Translations under genes and position numbers: made by a program
NCBI RefSeq assembly: GCF_013386165.1
Contig: NZ_JACAOS010000018.1
Coordinates: 194,683-258,682 of the forward strand
Source: Pseudomonas gingeri
GTDB taxonomy: Bacteria; Pseudomonadota; Gammaproteobacteria; Pseudomonadales; Pseudomonadaceae
Direction: 5' to 3'
Length of the DNA: 64,000 nucleotides
The notes under the pieces: generated by a model
What the model saw: only the letters and a program-made list of their open reading frames with translations
The model's database searches: none
What the model was told of the DNA's origin: nothing
Part shown: piece by piece, positions 1 to 7,297 of the stretch
Numbering within the stretch: the first letter of the stretch is position 1
Layout of the letters: every line of letters starts with the position of its first letter

Positions 1-8
1 CCACCGAG

Positions 9-44
9 AAAGCCCTGTATATGTAGCGTATACGGGGCTTTTTT
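9..44 (+). terminator. Intrinsic terminator
   Basis: A 12-bp stem (9-20 with 30-41, one G-T pair) and a nine-base loop are followed by a T run to 45. It would end a rightward gene lying left of the window, so the operon starting at 222 has its own promoter. Confidence 0.75.
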
Positions 45-101
45 ATTGATATGGCTTTCCTTGGGCCGATTAACGCTGTACATACTGACTTCAATAACGG
101 A

Positions 102-125
102 TTCATGAAGCGTTCACTTCATGAA
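102..125. promoter_or_regulatory. Inverted-repeat operator before the Mo-hydroxylase operon
   Basis: Perfect 9-bp arms TTCATGAAG (102-110) and CTTCATGAA (117-125) are separated by six bases. The same arm sequence and spacing recur twice in front of nicA (49597-49620 and 49664-49687). This suits a TetR-family dimer, probably NicS encoded at 54002-54643. Binding is inferred from the shared sequence only. Confidence 0.6.
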
Positions 126-221
126 AAATCCGATTAGCCTGAGTTCATCTGCTGTGCCGTGCGTGCGGCTACCCTTGGCAGAGGGCTCGACCCCATAACC
201 TCGAACTATGCGGGCGTGCTT

Positions 222-692
222 ATGATTACCCTGAAACTCAACGGTCAAGACCATCCACTGGACGTCACCGAGGACATGCCGCTGCTATGGGCGATCCGCG
301 ACGTGGCGGGTTATACCGGGACCAAATTCGGCTGCGGCATGGGCCTGTGCGGTGCCTGCACCGTGCATATCGACGGGCTGCCGGCGCGCTCCTGCATCAC
401 GCCCGTCGGTTCCGTGGCGGGGCAGAGTGTCAGCACCATCGACAACCTGCACAGCGATCCGGTCGGACAGGCGGTGCAGCAAGCCTGGCTGGACGGCGGC
501 GTGGCGCAATGCGGCTTCTGCCAGGGTGGACAGATCATGTCGGCTACCGCGCTGCTCAAGGTCAACCCCAAGCCCAGCGATGCGCAGATCGAAGAGGCAA
601 TGGTCGGCAATATCTGCCGCTGCGGCACCTACAACCGGATCAAGACCGCGATCCACAGCGCGGCGGCCCATCTGCAGGAGGCCAAGGCATGA
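222..692 (+). CDS. iorA: (2Fe-2S)-binding subunit of a molybdenum hydroxylase (isoquinoline 1-oxidoreductase alpha type)
   Basis: Small electron-transfer subunit (156 aa) of a xanthine-oxidase-family enzyme. A plant-type 2Fe-2S site is visible at C38, C43, C46 and C58, and the second site near the molybdopterin at C97, C100, C132 and C134 (QCGFC and ICRCGT). The ATG at 222 begins MITLKLNGQ, the usual start of this family; an upstream GTG at 159 would only add an unlikely tail. Its stop overlaps the next start (ATGA), so the two subunits are translationally coupled. The substrate is unknown; the name reflects family resemblance only. Confidence 0.85.
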   Translation: MITLKLNGQDHPLDVTEDMPLLWAIRDVAGYTGTKFGCGMGLCGACTVHIDGLPARSCITPVGSVAGQSVSTIDNLHSDPVGQAVQQAWLDGGVAQCGFCQGGQIMSATALLKVNPKPSDAQIEEAMVGNICRCGTYNRIKTAIHSAAAHLQEAKA

Positions 693-3007
693 GCCAGTCC
701 CTGAATGATTTCGCCCTGAGCAATCTCAGTCGACGCGGCTTTCTCAAGGGTGTCGGTGCGACCGGTGCATTGCTCCTGGCGGCGACCTGGGGCCTCCCCG
801 ATGCATGGGCCGAGGGGGAGAAGAAGTACGGCGCCGACGGTATGCCCCATGGCTGGATCGATGATCCCAAGGTCTATGTCAGCATCGAGGCCGATGGCAG
901 CGTCACGGTGATCTGCAACCGCTCCGAGATGGGCCAGGGGGTGCGCACCAGCCTGAGCATGGTGGTGGCCGACGAACTGGAAGCCGACTGGGCGTTGGTC
1001 AGGGTCAGGCAGGCACCGGCGGATGAAGTGCGTTTCGGCAACCAGGACACCGACGGTTCGCGCAGCATGCGCCATTGGTATGAACCGATGCGGCGTTGCG
1101 GCGCGGCCGCCCGGACCATGCTCGAGCAGGCGGCGGCGCAGCAGTGGAAAGTCCCGGTGAGCGAGTGCCGCGCCCAGTTGCACAAGGTTATCCACAGCCC
1201 GAGCGGGCGTGAACTGGGTTACGGCGCCTTGGCTGCCGCTGCCGGCGCCCTGGCGATTCCGCCCCGGGACAGCCTGAAGCTCAAGCAGCCCGCCGAGTTT
1301 CGCTACATCGGCAAGGAGTCGACGCGGGCCATCGACGGCGCGGATATCGTCAATGGCCGTGCCTTGTACGGTGCCGATATCCATTTCGATGGCATGGTCT
1401 ACGCCACCATCGCCCGTCCCCCGGTCTATGGCGGCAAGGTCAAGTCCTTCGATTCGGCCGCCGCGCTGAAGGTGCCGGGTGTGCTCAAGGTCCTGGAGAT
1501 CGAAGCCCGGCCATTGCCTTCGGAGTTCCAGCCACTGGGTGGGGTGGCGGTGATCGCGAGCAACACCTGGGCAGCGATCAAGGGCCGTGAGGCGCTGAAC
1601 ATCGTCTGGGATGACGGCGCCAACGCCAGTTATGATTCGATTGCCTATCGCCAGGAACTGGAAGCTTCGGCGCGTCAGCCCGGCAAGGTGGTGCGTGATA
1701 CCGGTAATGTCGACGAAGCCTTGAAACGTGCCGACAGTCAGTTCGACGCCGGTTATTACCTGCCGCACCTGTCCCAGTCGCCGATGGAACCGATGGTTGC
1801 CATCGCCCGTTTCAGCGATGGCCACTGTGAAGCCTGGGCCCCGACCCAGGCCCCCCAGGTCACCCGCGAGCGGATCGCCGAGCGCCTGGGCATAGGTTTC
1901 GATCAGGTGACCGTCAACGTGACCCTGCTCGGCGGCGGTTTCGGGCGCAAGTCCAAGCCGGACTACATCATCGAGGCGGCCGTTCTCGCCAAGGCGATGC
2001 CCGGCCAGCCCGTGCGCGTGCAGTGGACCCGGGAAGACGACATCCACTACTCGTATTTCCACACCGTGTCGGCGGAATACCTGCGCGCCAGCCTGAACCA
2101 GGACGGCACGCCTTCTGGCTGGTTGCACCGTACCGTGGCGCCAAGCATCACGGCCTTGTTCGCGCCCAACATGAACAATGAGGCGGCGTTCGAGCTGGGC
2201 ATGGGCTTCACCAACATGGCCTACAACATCCCCAATGTGCGTCTGGAGAACCCGGAAGCGAAGGTGCATACGCGGGTGGGCTGGTACCGTTCGGTGTCGA
2301 ATATCCCCCATGGTTTCGCCATCCAGAGTTTTGTCGACGAACTGGCCCACAAGGCCGGCCAGGACCCCTTGGCCTATCAGCTCAAGTTGCTGGGGCCGGA
2401 TCGCCAGATCGACCCACGCACCCTCAGCGATCAGTGGAACTACGGTGAATCCCCCGAGCGTTATCCCATCGACACCGGGCGCCTGCGGGCGGTCCTGGAA
2501 ACCGCGGCCAAGGCCGCCGGCTGGGGACGCAAGCTGCCGCCAGGACGTGGCCTGGGGCTGGCGGTGCATTACAGCTTCGTCACCTACGTGGCGGCGGTGA
2601 TCGAGGTGGAGGTCAAGGAGGATGGCAGCCTGATCGTGCACAAGGCCGATATCGCCGTGGATTGCGGCCCGCAGATCAACCCCGAGCGGATTCGCTCGCA
2701 GTTCGAGGGGGCTTGCGTGATGGGTTTGGGCAACGCCGTGTTGGGTGAGATCAGCTTCAAGGAAGGCAAGGTTCAGCAGGACAACTTCCATATGTATGAG
2801 GTAGCGCGTATGTCCCTGGCACCGAAGGAGGTCGCGGTGCATCTGGTCACGCCGCCGGGCGAGGTTCCTTTGGGCGGTGTCGGTGAACCGGGCGTGCCGC
2901 CGATTGCGCCGGCGCTGTGCAATGCAATCTTTGCCGCCACCGGCAGGCGTATCCGCAACCTGCCGGTGCGTTACCAACTGCAAGGCTGGAACCCGGTGAA
3001 AGCTTGA
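689..3007 (+). CDS. iorB: Molybdopterin-binding subunit of an aldehyde/isoquinoline-type oxidoreductase, Tat exported
   Basis: Large catalytic subunit, 772 aa. A twin-arginine motif SRRGFLK (residues 14-20) precedes a hydrophobic stretch and an Ala-rich cleavage region, so the folded enzyme is expected in the periplasm, carrying the small subunit with it. Molybdopterin-binding glycine-rich segment GGGFGRKS lies mid-protein and the C-terminal GEPGVPP contains the expected catalytic glutamate. No cytochrome c subunit or domain follows, unlike NicB at 50199, so the electron acceptor is not obvious. It overlaps iorA and xdhC-like genes by a few bases in one operon. Confidence 0.85.
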   Translation: MSQSLNDFALSNLSRRGFLKGVGATGALLLAATWGLPDAWAEGEKKYGADGMPHGWIDDPKVYVSIEADGSVTVICNRSEMGQGVRTSLSMVVADELEADWALVRVRQAPADEVRFGNQDTDGSRSMRHWYEPMRRCGAAARTMLEQAAAQQWKVPVSECRAQLHKVIHSPSGRELGYGALAAAAGALAIPPRDSLKLKQPAEFRYIGKESTRAIDGADIVNGRALYGADIHFDGMVYATIARPPVYGGKVKSFDSAAALKVPGVLKVLEIEARPLPSEFQPLGGVAVIASNTWAAIKGREALNIVWDDGANASYDSIAYRQELEASARQPGKVVRDTGNVDEALKRADSQFDAGYYLPHLSQSPMEPMVAIARFSDGHCEAWAPTQAPQVTRERIAERLGIGFDQVTVNVTLLGGGFGRKSKPDYIIEAAVLAKAMPGQPVRVQWTREDDIHYSYFHTVSAEYLRASLNQDGTPSGWLHRTVAPSITALFAPNMNNEAAFELGMGFTNMAYNIPNVRLENPEAKVHTRVGWYRSVSNIPHGFAIQSFVDELAHKAGQDPLAYQLKLLGPDRQIDPRTLSDQWNYGESPERYPIDTGRLRAVLETAAKAAGWGRKLPPGRGLGLAVHYSFVTYVAAVIEVEVKEDGSLIVHKADIAVDCGPQINPERIRSQFEGACVMGLGNAVLGEISFKEGKVQQDNFHMYEVARMSLAPKEVAVHLVTPPGEVPLGGVGEPGVPPIAPALCNAIFAATGRRIRNLPVRYQLQGWNPVKA

Positions 3008-3993
3008 TGGACAGTGTTGATCTGAATGTCCTGCGCAGTGTTCTGCAATGGCGCCGTGCGGGGCAGCGGGTGGTGTTGTACAGCGTGGTCCAGACCTGGG
3101 GTAGCGCGCCTCGCCAGCCGGGGGCAATGCTGGCCTTGCGCGGTGATGGCGTGGTGATCGGCTCGGTGTCCGGGGGCTGCATTGAAGACGACTTGATTGC
3201 CCGCTTGCAGGATGGCCGCTTGCCCGAAGAGGGGCCGCCGGTGCAATTGGTGACCTACGGTGTGAGCCGTGATGAGGCGGCGCGTTTCGGTCTGCCGTGT
3301 GGCGGGACCTTGCGCCTGACCGAGGAGCGTGTGGGTGATCCGACGTGGGTCGCCGAGCTGTTGCAGCGTTGTGAAGATCACCAGGTTGTGGCCCGGGAAC
3401 TGGATCTGCACAGCGGGGCGGTGACCTTGTGTGCGGCGGGTAAGCAGGAGGCGCTCATGTTCGACGAGCGGACCTTGCGGGCGATCTACGGGCCGCGCTG
3501 GCGCTTGTTGTTGATCGGCGCCGGACAGTTGTCGCGTTATGTCGCGGAAGTGGCGCGCATGCTGGATTTCGAGGTGCTGGTCTGTGACCCGCGCACGGAG
3601 TTCGTCCAGGGTTGGGAAGCGCAGCATGGGCGTTTTGTGCCGGGTATGCCGGATGAGGCGGTGCTCGGTATTGAAACCGATGAACGCACGGCGATTGTCG
3701 CCCTGACCCACGATCCGCGCCTGGACGATATGGCGCTGCTCACGGCGCTGAACTCCCGGGCGTTTTATATCGGGGCGTTGGGCTCTCGGGTCAATAGTCG
3801 CAAGCGCCGGGACAACCTGGCGTTGCTGGGCCTGAGCCGTGAGGCCATCGGGCGCTTGCATGGGCCTATTGGATTGCATATCGGCAGTCATACACCGGCG
3901 GAGATTGCCCTGTCCCTGATGGCGGAAATTGTGGCGATCAAGAACGGTGTTGAATTGCGGCAGAAGAAACCGGAGTTGGCGACCAGTGAGTGA
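3007..3993 (+). CDS. XdhC/CoxI-family molybdenum cofactor insertion protein
   Basis: XdhC-like proteins bind molybdenum cofactor, promote its sulfuration and insert it into xanthine-oxidase-family enzymes. This 328-aa protein has the N-terminal XdhC/CoxI part (GSVSGGCIEDDL around residues 55-66) and the C-terminal Rossmann part (LLLIGAGQLSRY around 168-179; ALGSRVNSRKRR). The start at 3007 shares one base with the stop of the catalytic subunit. It may serve both the neighbouring enzyme and NicAB, since NicB has no XdhC gene beside it in this window. Confidence 0.85.
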   Translation: MDSVDLNVLRSVLQWRRAGQRVVLYSVVQTWGSAPRQPGAMLALRGDGVVIGSVSGGCIEDDLIARLQDGRLPEEGPPVQLVTYGVSRDEAARFGLPCGGTLRLTEERVGDPTWVAELLQRCEDHQVVARELDLHSGAVTLCAAGKQEALMFDERTLRAIYGPRWRLLLIGAGQLSRYVAEVARMLDFEVLVCDPRTEFVQGWEAQHGRFVPGMPDEAVLGIETDERTAIVALTHDPRLDDMALLTALNSRAFYIGALGSRVNSRKRRDNLALLGLSREAIGRLHGPIGLHIGSHTPAEIALSLMAEIVAIKNGVELRQKKPELATSE

Positions 3994-4585
3994 TGGGATT
4001 GCGGCCGTTATCCTGGCGGCAGGGCAGGGCAGCCGCTTTCGACAGGCGGCGGGGGCCGATCAGGACAAGTTGCTGGCGCGTTGCGTTGGGCGTGATGGTG
4101 TCGAGCGTGCGGTGTTGGAGCATGTGCTGTTGAGCTTGCCGCAGGTGCTCGGCACTCGATTGCTGGTCACGACGGCGGACAGGCTGGAGGTGATTCGTCT
4201 GGCGCGGGCGTATGGCTGTCGAGTGTTAATGATCGAGTCGACGGGCATGGGCGACAGCCTTGCTGCCGCAGTGACGGCGACGGCCGATCAGGCGGGGTGG
4301 CTGGTGGTGTTGGGGGATATGCCGTTTATCCTGCCGCAGACACTTGCGCGGGTGATGGCGGGGATTGAAGACGACGGTATCTGCGTGCCGGTGTTTCAGG
4401 GTGAGCATGGGCATCCGGTGGGATTCGGGCGTGGGTTCGGGCCTGCCTTGATGGGGTTGTCGGGGGATCGCGGAGCCAAGCCGTTGTTTGCGGAAGGCAA
4501 AGTGCGAGTGTTGTCTGTCGAGGATCCCGGTGTGCTGTGGGATGTTGATATACCTGCAATGCTTACTCCTGGCGGCTACAGCTGA
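3986..4585 (+). CDS. MobA-like nucleotidyltransferase (MocA type)
   Basis: A 199-aa NTP-transferase domain protein with the signature LAAGQGSRF near residue 10 and LGDMPF around 110. MocA converts molybdopterin cofactor to the cytosine dinucleotide form used by xanthine-oxidase-family hydroxylases; the context with XdhC and a hydroxylase supports that role. The GTG at 3986 overlaps the xdhC-like stop by eight bases and yields the correct N-terminus; a longer frame from 3929 would lie inside xdhC. Last gene of the operon; its 3' end overlaps the convergent gene at 4563 by 23 bp. Confidence 0.8.
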   Translation: MSDGIAAVILAAGQGSRFRQAAGADQDKLLARCVGRDGVERAVLEHVLLSLPQVLGTRLLVTTADRLEVIRLARAYGCRVLMIESTGMGDSLAAAVTATADQAGWLVVLGDMPFILPQTLARVMAGIEDDGICVPVFQGEHGHPVGFGRGFGPALMGLSGDRGAKPLFAEGKVRVLSVEDPGVLWDVDIPAMLTPGGYS

Positions 4586-4964
4586 GGTTTCCTATACGAT
4601 TGCTCTCTATAGGGATCAAGCAGATAAAGTGTTCCTCTCCGGTCAAGGCAAGTGGAGTAATTGAGAGTGTTGTTTCTATTCCGATTTTCGAAAATCTTAT
4701 ATTTTCGAAGTCGGCGTCGGTAAAGTCGGCTCTTAAAGATTTTCCCTCAAAGCGACAGAATTTTTTCCTTGAAGAAATACTCCAGTTTTTTTCAGGATCT
4801 AAAATTTCTACATTCAAACAGGGGTAGTTGTCGCGGCTTATCAAATAGCGTACGACTGTATTTCCAAAGCGCTTGGAATCCACCTCGAAGATCGATCGGT
4901 AGCTAATTTCTTCGGCCATTGTGCTTGCCGTGTAGATAAGCGCTAGCGTTATTATTTTTTTCAT
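4563..4964 (-). CDS. Small exported protein, candidate immunity protein for the upstream hydrolase
   Basis: I do not recognise a family. The 133-aa product begins MKKIITLALIYTASTMAEE, a short signal peptide, then a basic/acidic globular region with four cysteines (near residues 49, 70, 114 and 129) that could form two disulfides. It starts only four bases after the stop of the 708-aa peptidoglycan hydrolase gene, so they form one transcript. The DNA is clearly richer in A and T than its neighbours. A periplasmic partner directly behind a peptidoglycan-degrading toxin is the normal layout of a type VI effector/immunity pair; that role is inferred from position and export, not sequence similarity. 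Confidence 0.7.
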   Translation of the reverse strand: MKKIITLALIYTASTMAEEISYRSIFEVDSKRFGNTVVRYLISRDNYPCLNVEILDPEKNWSISSRKKFCRFEGKSLRADFTDADFENIRFSKIGIETTLSITPLALTGEEHFICLIPIESNRIGNLSCSRQE

Positions 4965-4968
4965 GGAG

Positions 4969-7095
4969 TCACCTCAAGTGCCTTATGCGTCTGTTAAATC
5001 TGTCGGATGGTACGTTGGGCCAATTCAAGCTGTTGCTCATGATGTCCAATAGCCTTGGGCGGTCGTTGGCTACGAAGTGTCTTTGCAATAGAATTCTGGA
5101 GTCCGTGTTGTAGTCTCCTCTGTATCTCAAATCGACTATCAGATCCTGAATCCTGTTCTCTATCGAGTCCCAGTTCAGTGCTCCATATTCGCGATCTTTA
5201 GCGAGCTTCTCTGAGATCCGGATAACTTCACTCTTCATGAACTCATAGACGGGGATAAACAAATCATGCTGCTGCTTTCTGGAAATGGAAAACCTCTTGA
5301 TCTCCGGACTGGCCGCCTTGATATAGTTTCTTGCTGTCTGACCCTGCAGCCCCATGGCCCCAATCAACCAGCTATACAGCGGCTCGGGAATATTGGCTGA
5401 TGCCAGGTCGGTTTCAGCATTTTTGTTCTGCCCTAGATCATAGCCACGACCAATCGTGACTCCCGAAGCCCCGCCCGGCCAATGAACCTTGCGACTGAAG
5501 TAGATATGCAGCGGATGGCCAGGGTCATCAATATCGTTACCTTCCACATCAAACGTCAGTTGTCCTCGCTCCACCGTGAGCCACTTGAGGTCGTGTTCAT
5601 CTTCTATATAAACAAAGTTTGCCAATAACCCGATGGGATGGAAGTGCCAGGCTTTCCCGTCCGGGCGGATCCCGTGTTTGCCCGCCAGCTCTGCCCACCA
5701 AGACAGTTTCTGAATCCGCTTTTTCTCCTCTGCCCAGCGTTTATTGGGCTCGCCGTCCCTATGCCGCAGCAGGTGATCCAGTTCATTCCATTTGACGGGG
5801 TTCCAGAACCACTCGCTTTCGTAATGGACAATCAACTGTGAAATGGCTTGGGCGTGATGGGGATTGTCCAGTGCGGCGCGAATTTGCTTGGATGTCAGCA
5901 GTGGGCTGACCGCAATGGAATCGGCATTGCCCTGGATGATCTGGCGCAGGCGGGTCTTGATCGGACCGTTGTTGGCCTGGTGCACCAGCAAGTCATAGTC
6001 GGCTTGTTGCGCCTTGCTGAGCAACTTCAGGGCCTGAAAGTGGCAGGCCAGTTGTTCGCTATGGCAGGTTGTCTCCTGCAAGCAGTCGAAGCCTGCCCAA
6101 TCCCACGGGCTGTAGTGGTCGAAGAACAAGGTACTTTCGCCCAGCCAGCCGCTGAGACGCTGGCCGTTGGCATCGGCCATGCGGTTCTTGAGATGCCACC
6201 AGTTCCGGGTGTAAGGCTTCAGGCCGGGAGGGGCAAAGCTGTCGCGGATCCGGTGGTCGGACGGCAGATTGTCGAGGACGACCCTTGGCAGGATCAGACC
6301 CGGGAGTGTCCGCAGGCTGCGCTGGGTCATTTTCGGTGGATTGGCGGCATTGATCTCCGGCGTATGGGGCACCAACGCACTGGCGATCGTGCTGATGCCG
6401 GCCAGGTTCCTTTCGCCCTCGGGAAGGTCAGCGGCATAGGCCCTGCTTGTTTCGATAAAACCCGGTACATCGTCGCAACTGAAGATTTCCAGATGCAGCA
6501 GGCCCTCGCCATCCCCATGACGGGGTGTACTGAAGGTCCCGGGATGGCCGATCAATTCCCCGGCCTTGATGGCAAACGGGGTGTCGAGCAGGATGACCCG
6601 AGCCTCGGCCTCCGGCTCTCCGATCCAGAATGCGGGCCTGGCTTTGTCGGGGTCGCGCAGGTAATGCTCCCAACTGAGCAGATGCATATACAGGCTGTAG
6701 AACGTCAGTGTCGGCGATGGCGCTGAGGTGACGGTGTTGCAGGGTTCTCCAGCCAGGCCCAGGCAATGTTTGACCAATATGAACCCCGTTGAATAGGTCG
6801 ACGGTTCGCCGTTGGCCTTGGGGCTGGTGGGGTAGACCTGATCGATACGGTAGGCAATAACCTCGCCATCGGCGATGCAGCGCACGGCTTCCTGATTGAG
6901 GAGCATTGCCGTGTGCTTGTCGAAATGCACTCCGCCGTGCCAGAGCCCGCCTTGTCCCAACGGGTAGGTGCCGCCCGTGGCTTTGGCCAGCGCGTCGTAG
7001 CAGATTTGCGGGTCAGCCACTTCCTGGCTGTGGGCGCCTGCCGTCCTGAAAGGAAAGCACCAGGCCAGCGTCTTGTTTGTGTCCGTCATGAACAT
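4969..7095 (-). CDS. Two-domain peptidoglycan hydrolase: M23-like N-terminus and pesticin/lysozyme-like C-terminus, candidate T6SS effector
   Basis: 708 aa, no signal peptide. Residues about 45-210 resemble an M23/LytM endopeptidase: HGGVHFD (53-59), YMHL (136-139), KAGELIGHPG (177-186) and LLHLEIF (199-205); the usual HLH is LLH here. Residues about 425-495 hold an aromatic linker ending in HFHPIGLL, of a sort I associate with secreted toxins. The C-terminal 200 residues contain DVEGND (516-521) and GVTIGRGYDLG (545-555), giving Glu-518, Thr-547 and Asp-553 as a likely glycosidase triad as in pesticin and phage-type lysozymes. ATG at 7095 or 7089 are both possible; the second is better placed behind GAGAGGG. 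No VgrG or PAAR gene is in the window, so it would be an orphan cargo effector. Confidence 0.7.
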   Translation of the reverse strand: MFMTDTNKTLAWCFPFRTAGAHSQEVADPQICYDALAKATGGTYPLGQGGLWHGGVHFDKHTAMLLNQEAVRCIADGEVIAYRIDQVYPTSPKANGEPSTYSTGFILVKHCLGLAGEPCNTVTSAPSPTLTFYSLYMHLLSWEHYLRDPDKARPAFWIGEPEAEARVILLDTPFAIKAGELIGHPGTFSTPRHGDGEGLLHLEIFSCDDVPGFIETSRAYAADLPEGERNLAGISTIASALVPHTPEINAANPPKMTQRSLRTLPGLILPRVVLDNLPSDHRIRDSFAPPGLKPYTRNWWHLKNRMADANGQRLSGWLGESTLFFDHYSPWDWAGFDCLQETTCHSEQLACHFQALKLLSKAQQADYDLLVHQANNGPIKTRLRQIIQGNADSIAVSPLLTSKQIRAALDNPHHAQAISQLIVHYESEWFWNPVKWNELDHLLRHRDGEPNKRWAEEKKRIQKLSWWAELAGKHGIRPDGKAWHFHPIGLLANFVYIEDEHDLKWLTVERGQLTFDVEGNDIDDPGHPLHIYFSRKVHWPGGASGVTIGRGYDLGQNKNAETDLASANIPEPLYSWLIGAMGLQGQTARNYIKAASPEIKRFSISRKQQHDLFIPVYEFMKSEVIRISEKLAKDREYGALNWDSIENRIQDLIVDLRYRGDYNTDSRILLQRHFVANDRPRLLDIMSNSLNWPNVPSDRFNRRIRHLR

Positions 7096-7245
7096 TGCCC
7101 TCTCACCCGTCCCTGAGAGGCTTGACTGTGCTCCGACGAAACAGAGGCGTCAGTCAGTGGACTTCACGCCGTAATGTGGGGCTTTTCCTTGAAGTTTGGC
7201 GGCCGAATCTTCAGGTGGGCGAGGAGGGGGCTAAGTCGAGGGCAA

Positions 7246-7283
7246 AAAAAGCCCCGCCTGCATCGCTGCAGGCGGGGCTTTTC
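7246..7283 (-). terminator. Terminator of rne (bidirectional)
   Basis: A 16-bp perfect stem (7247-7262 with 7267-7282) with a four-base loop is flanked by an A run on the left and T run on the right, so it can stop transcripts from either side. It lies 15 bases past the rne stop. Confidence 0.9.
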
Positions 7284-7297
7284 AACAGCCGTCAGAA

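Noticed and set aside
629..3127. 832-codon leftward frame opposite the Mo-hydroxylase gene
   Set aside because: Protein is His/Arg/Gly-rich without domains, and the rightward frame has clear molybdenum hydroxylase motifs.
5848..6726. 292-codon rightward frame opposite the hydrolase
   Set aside because: No ribosome site or motif; the leftward frame has recognisable M23 and lysozyme-like motifs.
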